The translations under genes and the position numbers were made by a program. A model generated the notes under the pieces. The model was not told the origin of the DNA and did no database searches. It saw nothing but the letters and a program-made list of their open reading frames with translations. DNA of 56,050 nt from an uncultured Granulosicoccaceae bacterium (GTDB taxonomy: Bacteria; Pseudomonadota; Gammaproteobacteria; CALCKW01). The stretch is taken from NCBI GenBank assembly GCA_937925815.1, contig CALAMQ010000082.1, positions 1 to 56,050 on the forward strand, read 5' to 3'. Below are positions 1-8,366 of the stretch, piece after piece (the first letter of the stretch is position 1; every line of letters starts with the position of its first letter).

Positions 1-129
1 ATCCTTCACACTGTTGGTGGGATACCTGAATCAATTGAGGTTTCAGCAGTTGGGGATGGGAACCCATATGAACTTCGAAACTTTGAAGTAAGGGAGATCA
101 ATGAAAGCCATATCAATGATCGAGGTTAA
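1..129 (+). CDS. C-terminal end of an unidentified protein, probable gene-cassette ORF
   Basis: An open frame runs from the first base of the window to a TAA at 127-129, giving the last 42 residues of a protein (ending E-S-H-I-N-D-R-G). It starts outside the window, so the gene is partial. I recognise no family in these residues. What gives it meaning is position: its stop codon lies only 3 bases before the left core of an attC-like site (133-243) read on the same strand, which is the arrangement of ORF and recombination site in an integron gene cassette. Base composition is lower in GC than the pyr genes beyond, which fits acquired DNA. The open frame is seen; the cassette reading is inference. 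Confidence 0.6.
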   Translation: MLHTVGGIPESIEVSAVGDGNPYELRNFEVREINESHINDRG

Positions 130-132
130 AAT

Positions 133-243
133 GCATAACAAGGTGCTCGTGCCGAGCCAAAACTCGGCGCTTGATTGCGTATGGCTTCGCCATTGTACGC
201 GCATCAAACACCAAATTTTGGCCGGTACAGCACGGCGTTAGGT
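133..243 (+). other. attC-like integron cassette recombination site
   Basis: This 111-bp segment has the architecture of an attC site. The right core R' at 237-243 is GTTAGGT, a match to the GTTRRRY consensus, and the left core R'' at 133-139 is GCATAAC, which shares TAAC with its complement. Inside these, the left arm (GTGCT-C-GTGCCG) and the right arm (reverse complement GTGCT-GTACCG) pair with one unpaired extra base, like the extrahelical base in the L'' box of known sites. Pairing resumes at CCAAAA/TTTTGG and at TTGATTGCG/CGCATCAA, and closes on a TTCG tetraloop near 187. Recombination would occur between G237 and T238. No integrase gene is in the window, so this would be one end of a cassette array or an isolated cassette. 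A simple chromosomal hairpin repeat is the main alternative. Confidence 0.6.
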
Positions 244-269
244 GTATTGACCTAGCTAAAACATCACAG

Positions 270-393
270 TCATGCCGCTTGTTGGAACACCTCAACTGGT
301 GTTTTCATTCCCAGTAATTGGTGTGGTCGTCTTTCGTTGTAAAACTCGACCCATTGTCCTATCACTCTGTTGGGTCCATCGATTGAGTCAAAT
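270..393 (-). pseudogene. IS3-family transposase (OrfB) C-terminal remnant
   Basis: On the minus strand, a frame ending at a TGA at 272-270 encodes an IS3-family OrfB (rve integrase core) tail: a VIGQWVEFYNERRPHQLLG stretch followed by MKTPVEVFQQAA. The YNxxRPHxxLGxxTP pattern is the hallmark of the end of these DDE transposases. Only about 40 residues remain. Further upstream the frame runs into a G-rich, non-homologous hairpin at 394-413, so the element is truncated and inactive. The stretch 243-269, between the attC-like site and the stop codon, begins TGTATTGACC and may be the terminal inverted repeat. If so, the insertion abuts the R' core of the attC-like site. Confidence 0.65.
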
Positions 394-419
394 CGGTGGG
401 TAATCCCCCCACCGTTTTT
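394..419 (+). terminator. Rho-independent terminator-like hairpin
   Basis: A 7-bp stem CGGTGGG (394-400) / CCCACCG (408-414) with a 7-base loop is followed directly by TTTTT (415-419). On the plus strand this is a short but well-formed intrinsic terminator that would stop transcripts coming from the cassette side before they run into the converging pyrE gene. Confidence 0.45.
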
Positions 420-462
420 CGACGTGATAAGCAGAGCCGCGCGGCGTCGCCCCGTGACTGAT

Positions 463-1152
463 CTACTTGGGAATCACACCGCCACGCTCAGCTGACCACG
501 CCAGTGGGTCGTCGATAAACTGCTGCACTTGTTCGAGTGTGGCGTCGTCGAATTTGCCGCTTTTTCTCGCTTCCGCCAGCACGTCTCGCCAGGTGGCGAG
601 GTAGTGGAGTTCTAATCCTGCGTCCTGCAGTGTGGGTCGGGCGTGTTCGAAGATGTCGTAGAAAAAGACGACCAGTGTGTGACCGACGGTGGCGCCGGTG
701 TTGCGGATGGCTTCGGCGAATTTGAGTTTGCTGCCGCCGTCGGTGGTGAGGTCTTCAACCAGCAGGATACGTTGGCCATCAAAGATGTCGCCTTCAATCT
801 GGGCGTCGCGGCCGAAGCCCTTTGGCTTTTTGCGCACGTACTGCATCGGCAGGCCCATGCGCTCGGCAATCCACGCGGCGAAGGGGATGCCGGCGGTCTC
901 GCCGCCTGCGACGGCGTCGAATTGCTCAAAGCCCGCGCCGCGATAGAGGTTGGCGACGGCGAAGTCCATGAGGTTACTGCGGATGCGCGGGTAGCTGATG
1001 AGCTTGCGGCAGTCGATGTACACCGGGCTTTTTAAGCCGGAGGTCAGGGTGTAGGGCTCTTCGGGGCGGAAGTGCACCGCTTCGATTTCGAGCAGCGCCT
1101 GCGCGGTCAGTGAGGCGATTTCTTCTTTGCTGCAAAACGAGGCGCTGGTCAT
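463..1152 (-). CDS. pyrE: Orotate phosphoribosyltransferase
   Basis: PyrE transfers phosphoribose from PRPP to orotate, giving OMP, the fifth step of de novo pyrimidine synthesis in the cytoplasm. The protein of 229 residues carries the type-I phosphoribosyltransferase PRPP loop [14 protein letters not shown] near residue 130, the lysine-rich [10 protein letters not shown] segment (about residue 107) and an early FTLTSG-like substrate motif, [12 protein letters not shown]. Length is near the family norm (about 213). I start at the ATG at 1152, not at the GTG two codons upstream, because an AGGA sits 7 bases before the ATG and almost touches the GTG. pyrC lies 40 bp upstream on the same strand, so the two are probably co-transcribed as pyrC-pyrE. 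Confidence 0.95.
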   Translation of the reverse strand: MTSASFCSKEEIASLTAQALLEIEAVHFRPEEPYTLTSGLKSPVYIDCRKLISYPRIRSNLMDFAVANLYRGAGFEQFDAVAGGETAGIPFAAWIAERMGLPMQYVRKKPKGFGRDAQIEGDIFDGQRILLVEDLTTDGGSKLKFAEAIRNTGATVGHTLVVFFYDIFEHARPTLQDAGLELHYLATWRDVLAEARKSGKFDDATLEQVQQFIDDPLAWSAERGGVIPK

Positions 1153-1192
1153 GGGCACATCCTATTGAGTCGTGGTTAACCGGAGCATTTTA

Positions 1193-2233
1193 TCAGACCA
1201 CATGCCAGTGCAGATCGAAGCCTGGATCAAACAGTGTGATTGGGCCGTCTTCGGTGTCGATGTGCGCCGGGTACTCGCAGGGCGTGGCGCGTTTTTCAAG
1301 CGTCAGCGAGTCTGCGTTGGTGGGCAGGCGGTAGAAGGCGGGGCCGTTGAGTGAGGCAAAGCCTTCAAGCTTATCTAGCGCGCTCTCTTGTTCAAACACC
1401 GCAGCCAGGCAGGAGACGGTGTTGCTGGCCGAGAAGACCCCCGCGCAGCCACAGGCGCTGAGCTTGAGCGGGTCGAGGTGCGGCGCGCTGTCGGTGCCGA
1501 GAAAAAAGCGGCTGTCGCCTGAGGTGGCGGCGTCGCGCAGCGCAAGGCGGTGCTTTTCGCGCTTGGCGACGGGCAGGCAGTAGTAGTGTGGGCGGATGCC
1601 GCCGACCAGCAGGTTGTTGCGGTTGATGATCAAGTGGTGGGTTGTGATGGTGGCGGCGAGGTTCTCGCCGCCTGAGCGCGCGTACTTGACGCCCTCTTCA
1701 GTTGTGATGTGCTCCATCACCACACGAAGCGTCGGCAGGCGTTGGCGCAAGGGGTCGAGCACGGTCTCAATGAACACCGCTTCGCGGTCGAAGATATCCA
1801 CGTCCGGCGTTGTGACTTCACCGTGCACGCAGAGCGGCAAGCCAATCTCCGCCATGGTCTCAAGCACCGGCATCACCGCGTCGATGTTGCGCACACCGGA
1901 CTGGGAGTTGGTGGTGGCGCCGGCGGGGTAGAGCTTGACCGCGCTCACAAGGCCCGTTGCCGCAGCGTAGGCGACGTCGGCTGGGTCAGTGGTCTCAGTC
2001 AGGTAGAGCGTCATCAGCGGTGTGAAATCGCTGTCCGATGGCACCGCGTCCATGATGCGCTCGCGGTAGGCGGCGGCCTCAACCGCCGAGACCACCGGGG
2101 GCACGAGGTTTGGCATCACAATCGCGCGCCCGAAGTGCCGCGCGGTCTCGGGTGTCACCGCGCGCAACACGGCGCCGTCGCGCAGGTGCAGGTGCCAGTC
2201 GTCTGGGCGCGTAATGGTCAGGCGTTGGGTCAT
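1193..2233 (-). CDS. pyrC: Dihydroorotase, class II (PyrC type)
   Basis: PyrC cyclises N-carbamoyl-aspartate to dihydroorotate, the third step of pyrimidine synthesis, using two zinc ions. The sequence follows the E. coli-type enzyme throughout: the [12 protein letters not shown] metal motif at the N-terminus, the carboxylated lysine in [11 protein letters not shown], metal histidines in VHGEVT and EHITT, and the catalytic Asp in FLGTDSAPH. It has 346 residues, as expected. I use the ATG at 2233, which gives [13 protein letters not shown]; a longer reading frame adds 14 residues (to 2275) not found in relatives. It is followed by pyrE on the same strand, so the two pyrimidine genes form a short operon. 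Confidence 0.95.
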   Translation of the reverse strand: MTQRLTITRPDDWHLHLRDGAVLRAVTPETARHFGRAIVMPNLVPPVVSAVEAAAYRERIMDAVPSDSDFTPLMTLYLTETTDPADVAYAAATGLVSAVKLYPAGATTNSQSGVRNIDAVMPVLETMAEIGLPLCVHGEVTTPDVDIFDREAVFIETVLDPLRQRLPTLRVVMEHITTEEGVKYARSGGENLAATITTHHLIINRNNLLVGGIRPHYYCLPVAKREKHRLALRDAATSGDSRFFLGTDSAPHLDPLKLSACGCAGVFSASNTVSCLAAVFEQESALDKLEGFASLNGPAFYRLPTNADSLTLEKRATPCEYPAHIDTEDGPITLFDPGFDLHWHVV

Positions 2234-2315
2234 GTCGGGGCTCGCCAAATAGCGGCATGTTATCAGCCTGGGCATGGTGGTAGGGTGTCGGCAACTTAGC
2301 TGAGTGTGAACCCCG

Positions 2316-2927
2316 ATGTTTTACCGACCCGGCCTCGATGACCACGGCCTGCCGCACAACCCGTTCAAAGCCATTGTCTCGCCCAGGCCCATTGGCTGGA
2401 TCGGATCGCTTGACGAATCTGGCGCCGCCAATCTCGCGCCCTACAGTTTTTTCAACGCGCTCGCTGACACGCCACCGATGGTGATGTATTCGAGCACCGG
2501 CACCAAGCCCGAGGGCGAGGGCAAAGACAGCCTCGCAAACGTTCAGGCACGTGGCGAGTTCACGGTGTCAATTGTCTCGCGCGCGTTGATGCAACCCATG
2601 AACACCAGTGCCGGTTTTTACAAGGCCGGTGAAGATGAGTTCGAGTTGGCGGGTCTTGAGAAGGGAGAATCCAACGTCATCTCAGCGCCCTTTGTCGCTG
2701 CCAGCCCTGCGGCTTTTGAGTGCAAACTCTGGAAGGTGATTCCCTTGCCTGGCGACAACAACACGCTTGTGATTGGTGAAGTGGTTGGGGTGCACATTGA
2801 CGACGCAGTGATTGACGACAACGGCATTTTCGACATTCTGCGTTATGAGCCAGCTGCGCGCCTGGGTTACCGGGACTACGCGTGCGTCACCGAGACCTTC
2901 TCGCTCAACCGTCCGGGCGAGTCTTAG
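2316..2927 (+). CDS. Flavin-reductase-like FMN-binding protein
   Basis: This 203-residue protein belongs to the flavin reductase-like / DIM6-NTAB flavoprotein family, small split-barrel proteins that bind FMN and commonly supply reduced flavin to monooxygenases. Visible family features are the N-terminal [15 protein letters not shown] segment, [19 protein letters not shown], and the central EFTVSIVS strand. The exact substrate cannot be told from the sequence. It is divergent from pyrC, with 82 bp between the starts, and its last 23 bases overlap the end of the convergent transporter gene at 2905. No obvious partner monooxygenase is adjacent, although a phytanoyl-dioxygenase-like gene lies 1 kb away on the other strand. 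Confidence 0.85.
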   Translation: MFYRPGLDDHGLPHNPFKAIVSPRPIGWIGSLDESGAANLAPYSFFNALADTPPMVMYSSTGTKPEGEGKDSLANVQARGEFTVSIVSRALMQPMNTSAGFYKAGEDEFELAGLEKGESNVISAPFVAASPAAFECKLWKVIPLPGDNNTLVIGEVVGVHIDDAVIDDNGIFDILRYEPAARLGYRDYACVTETFSLNRPGES

Positions 2928-3852
2928 CCGCGCGGCCTTTGAGCAGCAGCGGTGTCAGAAACATGGGTACTTGATACAGCGCCACAAACAACCCGACCAC
3001 TGGGTCCGGTGGCATCGAGGCGTAATAGAGTGCGATGTTGCGGTTACCGCTGAGGATGCCGTAGGCGCCGGCTCGCGCGTGATGGGTCCAGCGCGCGGCA
3101 AGTGCGCGCACTGCGAGGTTGGTGCCGAGGCTGATCACAAACACCAGTGCCATAAGCTCCGCCGCCAGTGCGAGGTTTTCAAGTAATACAGGTTTGACGC
3201 TTGCGAACAGTGGCAGCAGAAAACACAGCATGGCAAGCGCGGCGATGCCGTCGAGCGCGCGGGGGTGATGCCCAATCCAGCGCTTGCCAACCGCGCGCCT
3301 AAACCCAAGGCCGGACACCACGGCGCCTGCAATGATCGCAGTGAGCGACAGTGTCAATGCAAGGGGCGCAACGGGCAGTTCGATGCCGGCAATCCAAATC
3401 AGGCACAGCGGCCCAATCAGCGGGGTCAGCAGCGTGATGGCGACGGTGAGCTGCAGCGCCACGGCGGCGTCCAGGCCGAGCATAAAGCACAGCGCCGCGC
3501 TTGACCCGATGGGCGGTGCGGCGGCGAAGATGGCAAGGCAGAGCGCGAGAGTGGGGTCGAGATCCAGCAGGACGCTGGCCGCTGTGACAGCACCAATGCT
3601 CAGCGGCAACAAGCCCGCGACACACACCGCCGACACCCGGCGCGCGGCGGCGTCTCGCCACGACGCGGTGACGGATGCGATGTCCAGCCGCGCAAAGGCG
3701 ACTGCGAGCAAGCTTGCCGAGGTGATTGGCAATGCCACCGCCAGCACGGACTCAGGCACCGACGGCAGCAGCAGTGAAGCCAGCATGCCCACGGCGAGGC
3801 TCCACCCGGCGCGCTCGCCAAGCCAGCTCAAGGCGGCTGTGATCGGGTGCAT
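2905..3852 (-). CDS. BASS/SBF-type membrane transporter
   Basis: A 315-residue hydrophobic protein with about nine to ten membrane segments. It resembles the bile acid:sodium symporter (BASS/SBF) superfamily: paired internal halves, a proline-rich crossing helix region (IFAAAPPIGSSAALCFMLG, about residue 111) and the C-terminal GILSGNRNIALYYA, which corresponds to the SGNRN motif common in this family. Substrates range from organic acids to arsenite, and the sequence does not decide among them. The gene overlaps the convergent flavoprotein gene by 23 bp at its 3' end. The next gene upstream on the same strand ends 47 bp away, so co-transcription is possible. Confidence 0.7.
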   Translation of the reverse strand: MHPITAALSWLGERAGWSLAVGMLASLLLPSVPESVLAVALPITSASLLAVAFARLDIASVTASWRDAAARRVSAVCVAGLLPLSIGAVTAASVLLDLDPTLALCLAIFAAAPPIGSSAALCFMLGLDAAVALQLTVAITLLTPLIGPLCLIWIAGIELPVAPLALTLSLTAIIAGAVVSGLGFRRAVGKRWIGHHPRALDGIAALAMLCFLLPLFASVKPVLLENLALAAELMALVFVISLGTNLAVRALAARWTHHARAGAYGILSGNRNIALYYASMPPDPVVGLFVALYQVPMFLTPLLLKGRAAKTRPDG

Positions 3853-3899
3853 GCTGAGGGCCTGTTGAAGAGGGCGGTGGCCGCCTTGCGGTTAAGAGG

Positions 3900-4706
3900 T
3901 CAGTCGGCGAGCCAGTGTGCCGGGTTGGGTAGTGCCGGTCGAAAGTAACACACGGCGCGGCGCAGTTCGGGGTTGCCGCCGGCGCGCCAGGGTGCGATGC
4001 CGTGCACCGCGAGCCGGTGCACAAGGTAGGCACCGCCCCGGTCTGTTGACACTTCCACCCGGCGGCACTCGGCAAAGACGGTTTTGCGGGCGCGGTGGTA
4101 GGGCTCGGTCAGGTCCACGTCATGCCAGCGCGCGGGCGGCACGCCGGCGAGGGTCGTTTGCAGCGCCGCTTTGATGATGTGGTGCGAACCCTCCCACACC
4201 GCGAGCGGCGAGCCGCCATCTGGCGCGTTGGCCCAGGGCAGGCCAAGCACAAAGGCGTGGTATTCGTTGGCGTGACGCCGCCGCTCCGGGCCTACGGGGT
4301 GCAGCCCGTCAACGTGGGCCGCGTCGCGCTGGAGGCGGTAACGGTAACTTGCCTCTGACTCGCCAGGGTCTGGGCGCGGGTAACCTGGGTAGACAACTGA
4401 AAGCTGTCCCGCGTCCCAGTGGTCCGTGTGGTGTCCGGTGTGGTCGCTGACCCATTGCAAAATTGAAGTTGGCAGCGGTGGGCCGCCTGGGCAAGCGCCG
4501 CTGGGGTCGTTGTTTAGGAGGTTTACGCCTGCATACCAAGTGCCACCCGCGCGCAGCCATTTGGCGTTGGCGGGGTCGCGCAACGCGCGTTCGGCGTGGT
4601 GGTCTAGGGCGTCAAGCCAAGAGTGGAGCCCGTCAATGTTGTCTGACGTGACCCACCCGCGCGCGGTGAAGTTGGCGCGGGGTGAGGGCTCAGTCTGCGC
4701 TCGCAA
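3900..4706 (-). CDS. Phytanoyl-CoA dioxygenase (PhyH)-like protein
   Basis: The protein looks like a member of the PhyH branch of Fe(II)/2-oxoglutarate oxygenases. The facial triad is visible as HVDG (HxD) in the middle and a late histidine in VHRLAVHGIAPW, with an arginine-bearing stretch, NPELRRAVCYFRP, that would hold the co-substrate. Members hydroxylate varied small molecules, and the substrate here is unknown. The start is uncertain. The frame stays open to a TTG at 4763, inside the preceding M23 gene. I prefer the TTG at 4706, which overlaps that gene's stop by 17 bp and leaves the usual short lead before FTARGWV. Neither start has a good ribosome binding site. Confidence 0.65.
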   Translation of the reverse strand: MRAQTEPSPRANFTARGWVTSDNIDGLHSWLDALDHHAERALRDPANAKWLRAGGTWYAGVNLLNNDPSGACPGGPPLPTSILQWVSDHTGHHTDHWDAGQLSVVYPGYPRPDPGESEASYRYRLQRDAAHVDGLHPVGPERRRHANEYHAFVLGLPWANAPDGGSPLAVWEGSHHIIKAALQTTLAGVPPARWHDVDLTEPYHRARKTVFAECRRVEVSTDRGGAYLVHRLAVHGIAPWRAGGNPELRRAVCYFRPALPNPAHWLAD

Positions 4707-5802
4707 CCTGGTTGCCGGAGGTGATGCTCGGCGCAAAGGCGAGGCTGACTTGAAGCGGATCAACCGGGATGCCGTGCTGAATCACTTCAAAATGCAGGTT
4801 TGGCCCAGTTGCAAGGCCGCTTTGGCCCACTGCACCGATTTGCGCGCCGATGCTCACAGACTGCCCTTCTTCAAGGCCGTCTTCAAATTCGGCGAGGTGC
4901 GCATAGCGGGTCTTGAGGCCGCCATCGTGCCGGATCTCAATCAGCCGACCGTAGCCGCGCATGTTGCCGATGAAACTGATCTGGCCCGGTGCGCTTGCGT
5001 AGACGGGTGTGCCGGTGGGCGCGCCGTAGTCAACGCCGTTGTGTTGCCGCCAGGTCTTGGAAATGGGGTGCAGCCGGGGGCCGAAGGCTGAGGTGATGTG
5101 CGCGACGTCAACCGGGCGGCGAAATGAACCCGCCATCGGGTCTTCTTCGTCGATAACCCAGTTGCCGTCGTCGTCGCGCGCCACGGTCAAGATCACGTTG
5201 GCCAGCGCCAAGCGCGCGAATTCGAGCAAGGTCTTGGTGGGTTTGCCTGAGCCCGCCACGCGCTCTTTATAGGTGATGCGCACTGGCTCGCCACCGTGGA
5301 TGGCGCGCTCAAAATCAAGGTGCGGTGAGAGTGCTTCAGTCAGTTGTGCGATGACGGCCTTGGGCACGCCGTTGTCCTGCGCCGATTTGGCCAGACTGTG
5401 CTCAATGGTGAAACGCTCGGTGCGCTCGATGTCGTTGTTGTCCGCATCAATAAGGAGGGTTTCAAAGCCTGACTCGTTGCGCTCAACGACCGCGCGTTGC
5501 CCGCGTCCGAGGTGCACCACGAGGGCCTCTACGGTCTCTGCGTCTTCGGCAAAGCGCACAGCAAACCACTGTCCGGGCCGCAGCCGCCGCGGGTCTCTGA
5601 CTTCAGACAGCGCGCTTGCGAGTGCCCAACGCTGATTGCGCAGTAAACCCATATCCGCGAGCAGTACATCTAGTGAGGAGCCTGGCGTGATCTCGGCCAG
5701 CGCAATGCGATGCTGGTGGTCGGCGCTGGCGATCGCGCGAAGTGGAATCAGGCAGGTCGCAAGGCAGAGAAAAATCAGTACGGGCAGATGGCGCGGCAAC
5801 AT
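4690..5802 (-). CDS. M23-family (LytM-type) murein peptidase, active-site variant
   Basis: A 370-residue exported protein with an N-terminal signal peptide (hydrophobic core VLIFLCLATCLIPL, likely cut after AIASA), a LysM/OapA-like region with LRPGQWF near residue 75, and a C-terminal M23 domain from about residue 235. Zinc ligands His and Asp are present in HNGVDYGAP, a further histidine in YAHL, and the last ligand in LHFEV. The catalytic His of the usual HxH is replaced: the motif reads GPNLHFEV where GPHLHFEV is normal. The family cleaves peptidoglycan cross-links in the periplasm. With this change the protein may be weakly active or act as a regulator in the manner of EnvC/NlpD. The gene overlaps the PhyH-like gene downstream. 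Confidence 0.85.
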   Translation of the reverse strand: MLPRHLPVLIFLCLATCLIPLRAIASADHQHRIALAEITPGSSLDVLLADMGLLRNQRWALASALSEVRDPRRLRPGQWFAVRFAEDAETVEALVVHLGRGQRAVVERNESGFETLLIDADNNDIERTERFTIEHSLAKSAQDNGVPKAVIAQLTEALSPHLDFERAIHGGEPVRITYKERVAGSGKPTKTLLEFARLALANVILTVARDDDGNWVIDEEDPMAGSFRRPVDVAHITSAFGPRLHPISKTWRQHNGVDYGAPTGTPVYASAPGQISFIGNMRGYGRLIEIRHDGGLKTRYAHLAEFEDGLEEGQSVSIGAQIGAVGQSGLATGPNLHFEVIQHGIPVDPLQVSLAFAPSITSGNQVASAD

Positions 5803-6468
5803 GGTGCAGTCAATTCTTCAGTCAGCGGTTTACGGCAGCCACTCACTCGCTAACGCGGTGGGCGGCCAATCAGGATACCGAAAAAAAAGCACACGTTTCA
5901 CTGCGTAGCAGCGCGTGAATCCTCTGCTGAAACAAAGCTCTCACTGAAATATAACGGCAGCGTTTGCGTTATCCGTAGGCCAAAAGTTGAAGTGCGTGTC
6001 AAAGCAGACAGTGATGCCAAATTGTCATTTCTATACGCAACAAACAGTTGGCGGATAAAGTAAAAGCAATAGCTTCATTAGTGGGTTGCCCTCAGATTTA
6101 CGATTGCGGTAGGGCGGTGGCGGCTTCACTGCAGCGCCGCTGCAATCAGCGCGGCTGCAAAAAAAGCTGAAAAAATTTTCAAAACAGCGCAATCGATGGC
6201 CTGTCGTGCGCCCAAATTGAAGCCTTGCGACAACTTATTGGCTCATGAGAGCGCCCGAGGGCCTGTGACACAGGCGCGCGCCGCACCCGTCCTGCGTTGC
6301 ACGCGCCCGGTTGGCCTGTGTGCGCGGGATTGATGCACAACTGGCCGGAAGTTGCCATCTTGCGTTAATGCGGTGAGCGGCTTAGGGTGTTGGACCTTGG
6401 CGAGCCGGTGCCTGCGATTCAGTCGTGGCGCCTACACCGCACGTGAACCAACCGAGGAGATTGGGGCT
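5803..6468. other. Long intergenic region between divergent genes
   Basis: About 670 bp lie between the divergent M23 peptidase and ABC-transporter genes. No convincing ORF is seen. The section 5870-6240 is clearly lower in GC than the neighbouring genes and contains A-tracts (around 6160-6180) and an imperfect GC-rich hairpin at about 6131-6156. A GAGGAG at 6454-6459 serves the ABC permease. The remainder may hold promoters or regulatory sequence for both directions. I cannot name a specific site, and no substrate-binding-protein gene for the transporter is hidden here. Confidence 0.5.
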
Positions 6469-7449
6469 TTGCATCCCGTGTTGCTGACGATATTCCAGCG
6501 TCTTGGACTTGGACTGTTGACGCTCTTTTTAGTGTCAGTGGTGATCTTCAGTGCGCTGGAATTTTTGCCCGGTGATTTTGGCGAGGCAGTGCTCGGGCAG
6601 GCGGCCACCGAGGAGACCGTGGCGGCGTTCAGGCGGGAACTCGGCCTCGATCAGCCGGCTGTGGTGCGGTATGTCCAGTGGATTGCATCGGTGCTGCAGG
6701 GCGACTTTGGAACCTCTTTTTCCGGGCGCGCAGCGTCGGGCGTGGACCGCTCGCGGTCGGTGGTTGAGATGATCGGACCGCGGCTGTCCAACACGCTCTT
6801 TCTCGCCAGCATGGCCGCAATCATTGCCGTGCCGCTCGCGCTCTTTCTCGGCATCACCGCAGCCCTCAAACGCAACACCTTCTACGACAAAGCGGTCAGC
6901 GCCTCCACGCTCACCACCATCAGCTTCCCTGAATTTTTTGTCGCCTATCTCCTTATCTTGTTGTTCTCTTCCTGGTTGCAGTGGTTCCCGTCGCTCGCCA
7001 ACGTCAACGACGACATGCCGCTGCTTGAACGCGCCTACCGTGCCGCCCTGCCGGCGCTGACACTGACCTTGGTGATTGTGGCGCACATGATGCGCATGAC
7101 CCGCGCGGCAATCATCAACTTGCTGGCAAGCCCGTATATAGAGATGGCGCGGCTCAAAGGGGCGTCTCCGTCAGATGTGATCCTCAAACACGCGCTGCCC
7201 AATGCCTGGGCACCGATCGTCAACGTCATCGCGTTCAACCTCGCCTATCTCGTGGTTGGGGTGGTGGTGGTTGAGGTGGTGTTTGTCTACCCAGGCATCG
7301 GGCAATTGATGGTCGATGCGGTCAAATCGCGTGATATTCCCGTGGTGCAGGCCTGCGCGCTGATCTTCGCCGCCACTTACATCCTGCTGAATCTGTTTGC
7401 TGACGTGGTGTCCATTGCCACCAACCCGAGGCTGTTGCACCCGAAATGA
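6469..7449 (+). CDS. Peptide-type ABC transporter permease (DppB/OppB-like)
   Basis: First inner-membrane permease of a dipeptide/oligopeptide-type ABC importer. It has the DppB plan: an N-terminal membrane helix, a periplasmic loop with FLPGDF and LGLDQPAVVRYVQW, then five more helices, with the ATPase-docking EAA loop in IEMARLKGASPSDVILKHALPN. The longest frame begins at 6352, but that leader is arginine-rich and unlike the family. I place the start at TTG 6469, nine bases after GAGGAG, giving MHPVLLTIFQRLG. The gene overlaps the second permease by four bases (ATGA). No solute-binding protein is adjacent, so the substrate is undetermined. Confidence 0.88.
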   Translation: MHPVLLTIFQRLGLGLLTLFLVSVVIFSALEFLPGDFGEAVLGQAATEETVAAFRRELGLDQPAVVRYVQWIASVLQGDFGTSFSGRAASGVDRSRSVVEMIGPRLSNTLFLASMAAIIAVPLALFLGITAALKRNTFYDKAVSASTLTTISFPEFFVAYLLILLFSSWLQWFPSLANVNDDMPLLERAYRAALPALTLTLVIVAHMMRMTRAAIINLLASPYIEMARLKGASPSDVILKHALPNAWAPIVNVIAFNLAYLVVGVVVVEVVFVYPGIGQLMVDAVKSRDIPVVQACALIFAATYILLNLFADVVSIATNPRLLHPK

Positions 7450-8366
7450 GTGAGTCGGATCAAGGCTATTCAGCCGTTGCTGAAGCGGGCTCGGTGCTCG
7501 AGCGGCGCTCACTGTGGCTGCGCGCGTGGTTGGAGCTTCGTAAAGCACCGGTGTCGGCGTGGATTGGTCTCGTGATCATCGTCAGTTACGTGATCGTCGC
7601 GGTGTTTGCGCCGTGGATCGCGCCCTACGGTGAGGCCGAGGTGCACCCGCAGCCCTATGCGCCGTGGGGCGGTGATTTCATCTTTGGCACTGATCAAATT
7701 GGACGTGACGTTTTCACGCGGCTGATTTACGGCGCGCGCAACACCGTCGGCATTGCCTTTGTCACCACCATCATTGCGTTCTTGATGGGCGGCGGGCTCG
7801 CGCTTGCAGCTGCTGTGCGCGGTGGCTGGATTGATCAAGTGTTGAGCCGTTTTGTGGACGTGCTCATGGCGATACCCAACTTGATATTCGCCTTGATGCT
7901 GTTGTCGATGTTTGGGTCGAGCTTGATCAACATCATCATGATCATCGCAATCCTCGACTCCACGCGGGTGTTTCGCCTGACGCGGGCAGTCGCGATGAAC
8001 GTGGTTGTGATGGATTATGTCGAAGCCGCGCGTTTGCGCGGTGAGTCAATTGGCTGGGTCATGCGCCGAGAAATTTTGCCCAACATCCTGCCGCCGCTTG
8101 TTGCTGAATTCGGCCTGCGCTTTTGTTTTGTGTTTTTGACCATCGCGGCGCTGTCGTTTCTCGGGGTTGGCATTCAACCGCCGACCGCTGACTGGGGGTC
8201 GATGGTGCGGGAAAATGCAGGTCTGATTCAATTTGCCCAATACGACATCAAGGCTGCTATCACGCCGCTGTTGCCAGCCGGCGCCATTGCGCTGCTGACG
8301 GTCGGCGTCAACTTTGTTGTTGACTGGTTCTTGCACAAAACAAGTGGTTTGCGCGATGAGCACTGA
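7446..8366 (+). CDS. Peptide-type ABC transporter permease (DppC/OppC-like)
   Basis: Second permease of the same importer, 306 residues. It has the DppC pattern: a cytoplasmic N-terminal stretch, a first helix (IGLVIIVSYVIVAVFAPW), the loop FGTDQIGRDVFTRLIYGAR that is diagnostic of this subfamily, and the EAA motif VEAARLRGESIGWVMRREILPN. It pairs with the preceding permease to form the channel. Its ATG overlaps the previous stop (ATGA), and its own stop lies inside the next gene, so the three genes are translationally coupled. Confidence 0.92.
   Translation: MSESDQGYSAVAEAGSVLERRSLWLRAWLELRKAPVSAWIGLVIIVSYVIVAVFAPWIAPYGEAEVHPQPYAPWGGDFIFGTDQIGRDVFTRLIYGARNTVGIAFVTTIIAFLMGGGLALAAAVRGGWIDQVLSRFVDVLMAIPNLIFALMLLSMFGSSLINIIMIIAILDSTRVFRLTRAVAMNVVVMDYVEAARLRGESIGWVMRREILPNILPPLVAEFGLRFCFVFLTIAALSFLGVGIQPPTADWGSMVRENAGLIQFAQYDIKAAITPLLPAGAIALLTVGVNFVVDWFLHKTSGLRDEH

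Noticed and set aside
113-295. Minus-strand ORF of 60 codons at the window start
   Set aside because: It lies across the attC-like hairpin and the IS remnant in a frame without homology, so it is a shadow of those structures.
6131-6156. GC-rich imperfect hairpin in the intergenic region before the ABC permease
   Set aside because: Pairing is imperfect and the following run is A on the plus strand, and on the minus strand the T-run comes before the hairpin, so it does not work as a terminator in either direction.
6352-6468. N-terminal extension of the first ABC permease
   Set aside because: The leader is not hydrophobic and does not fit DppB; a GAGGAG nine bases before TTG 6469 marks a better start.
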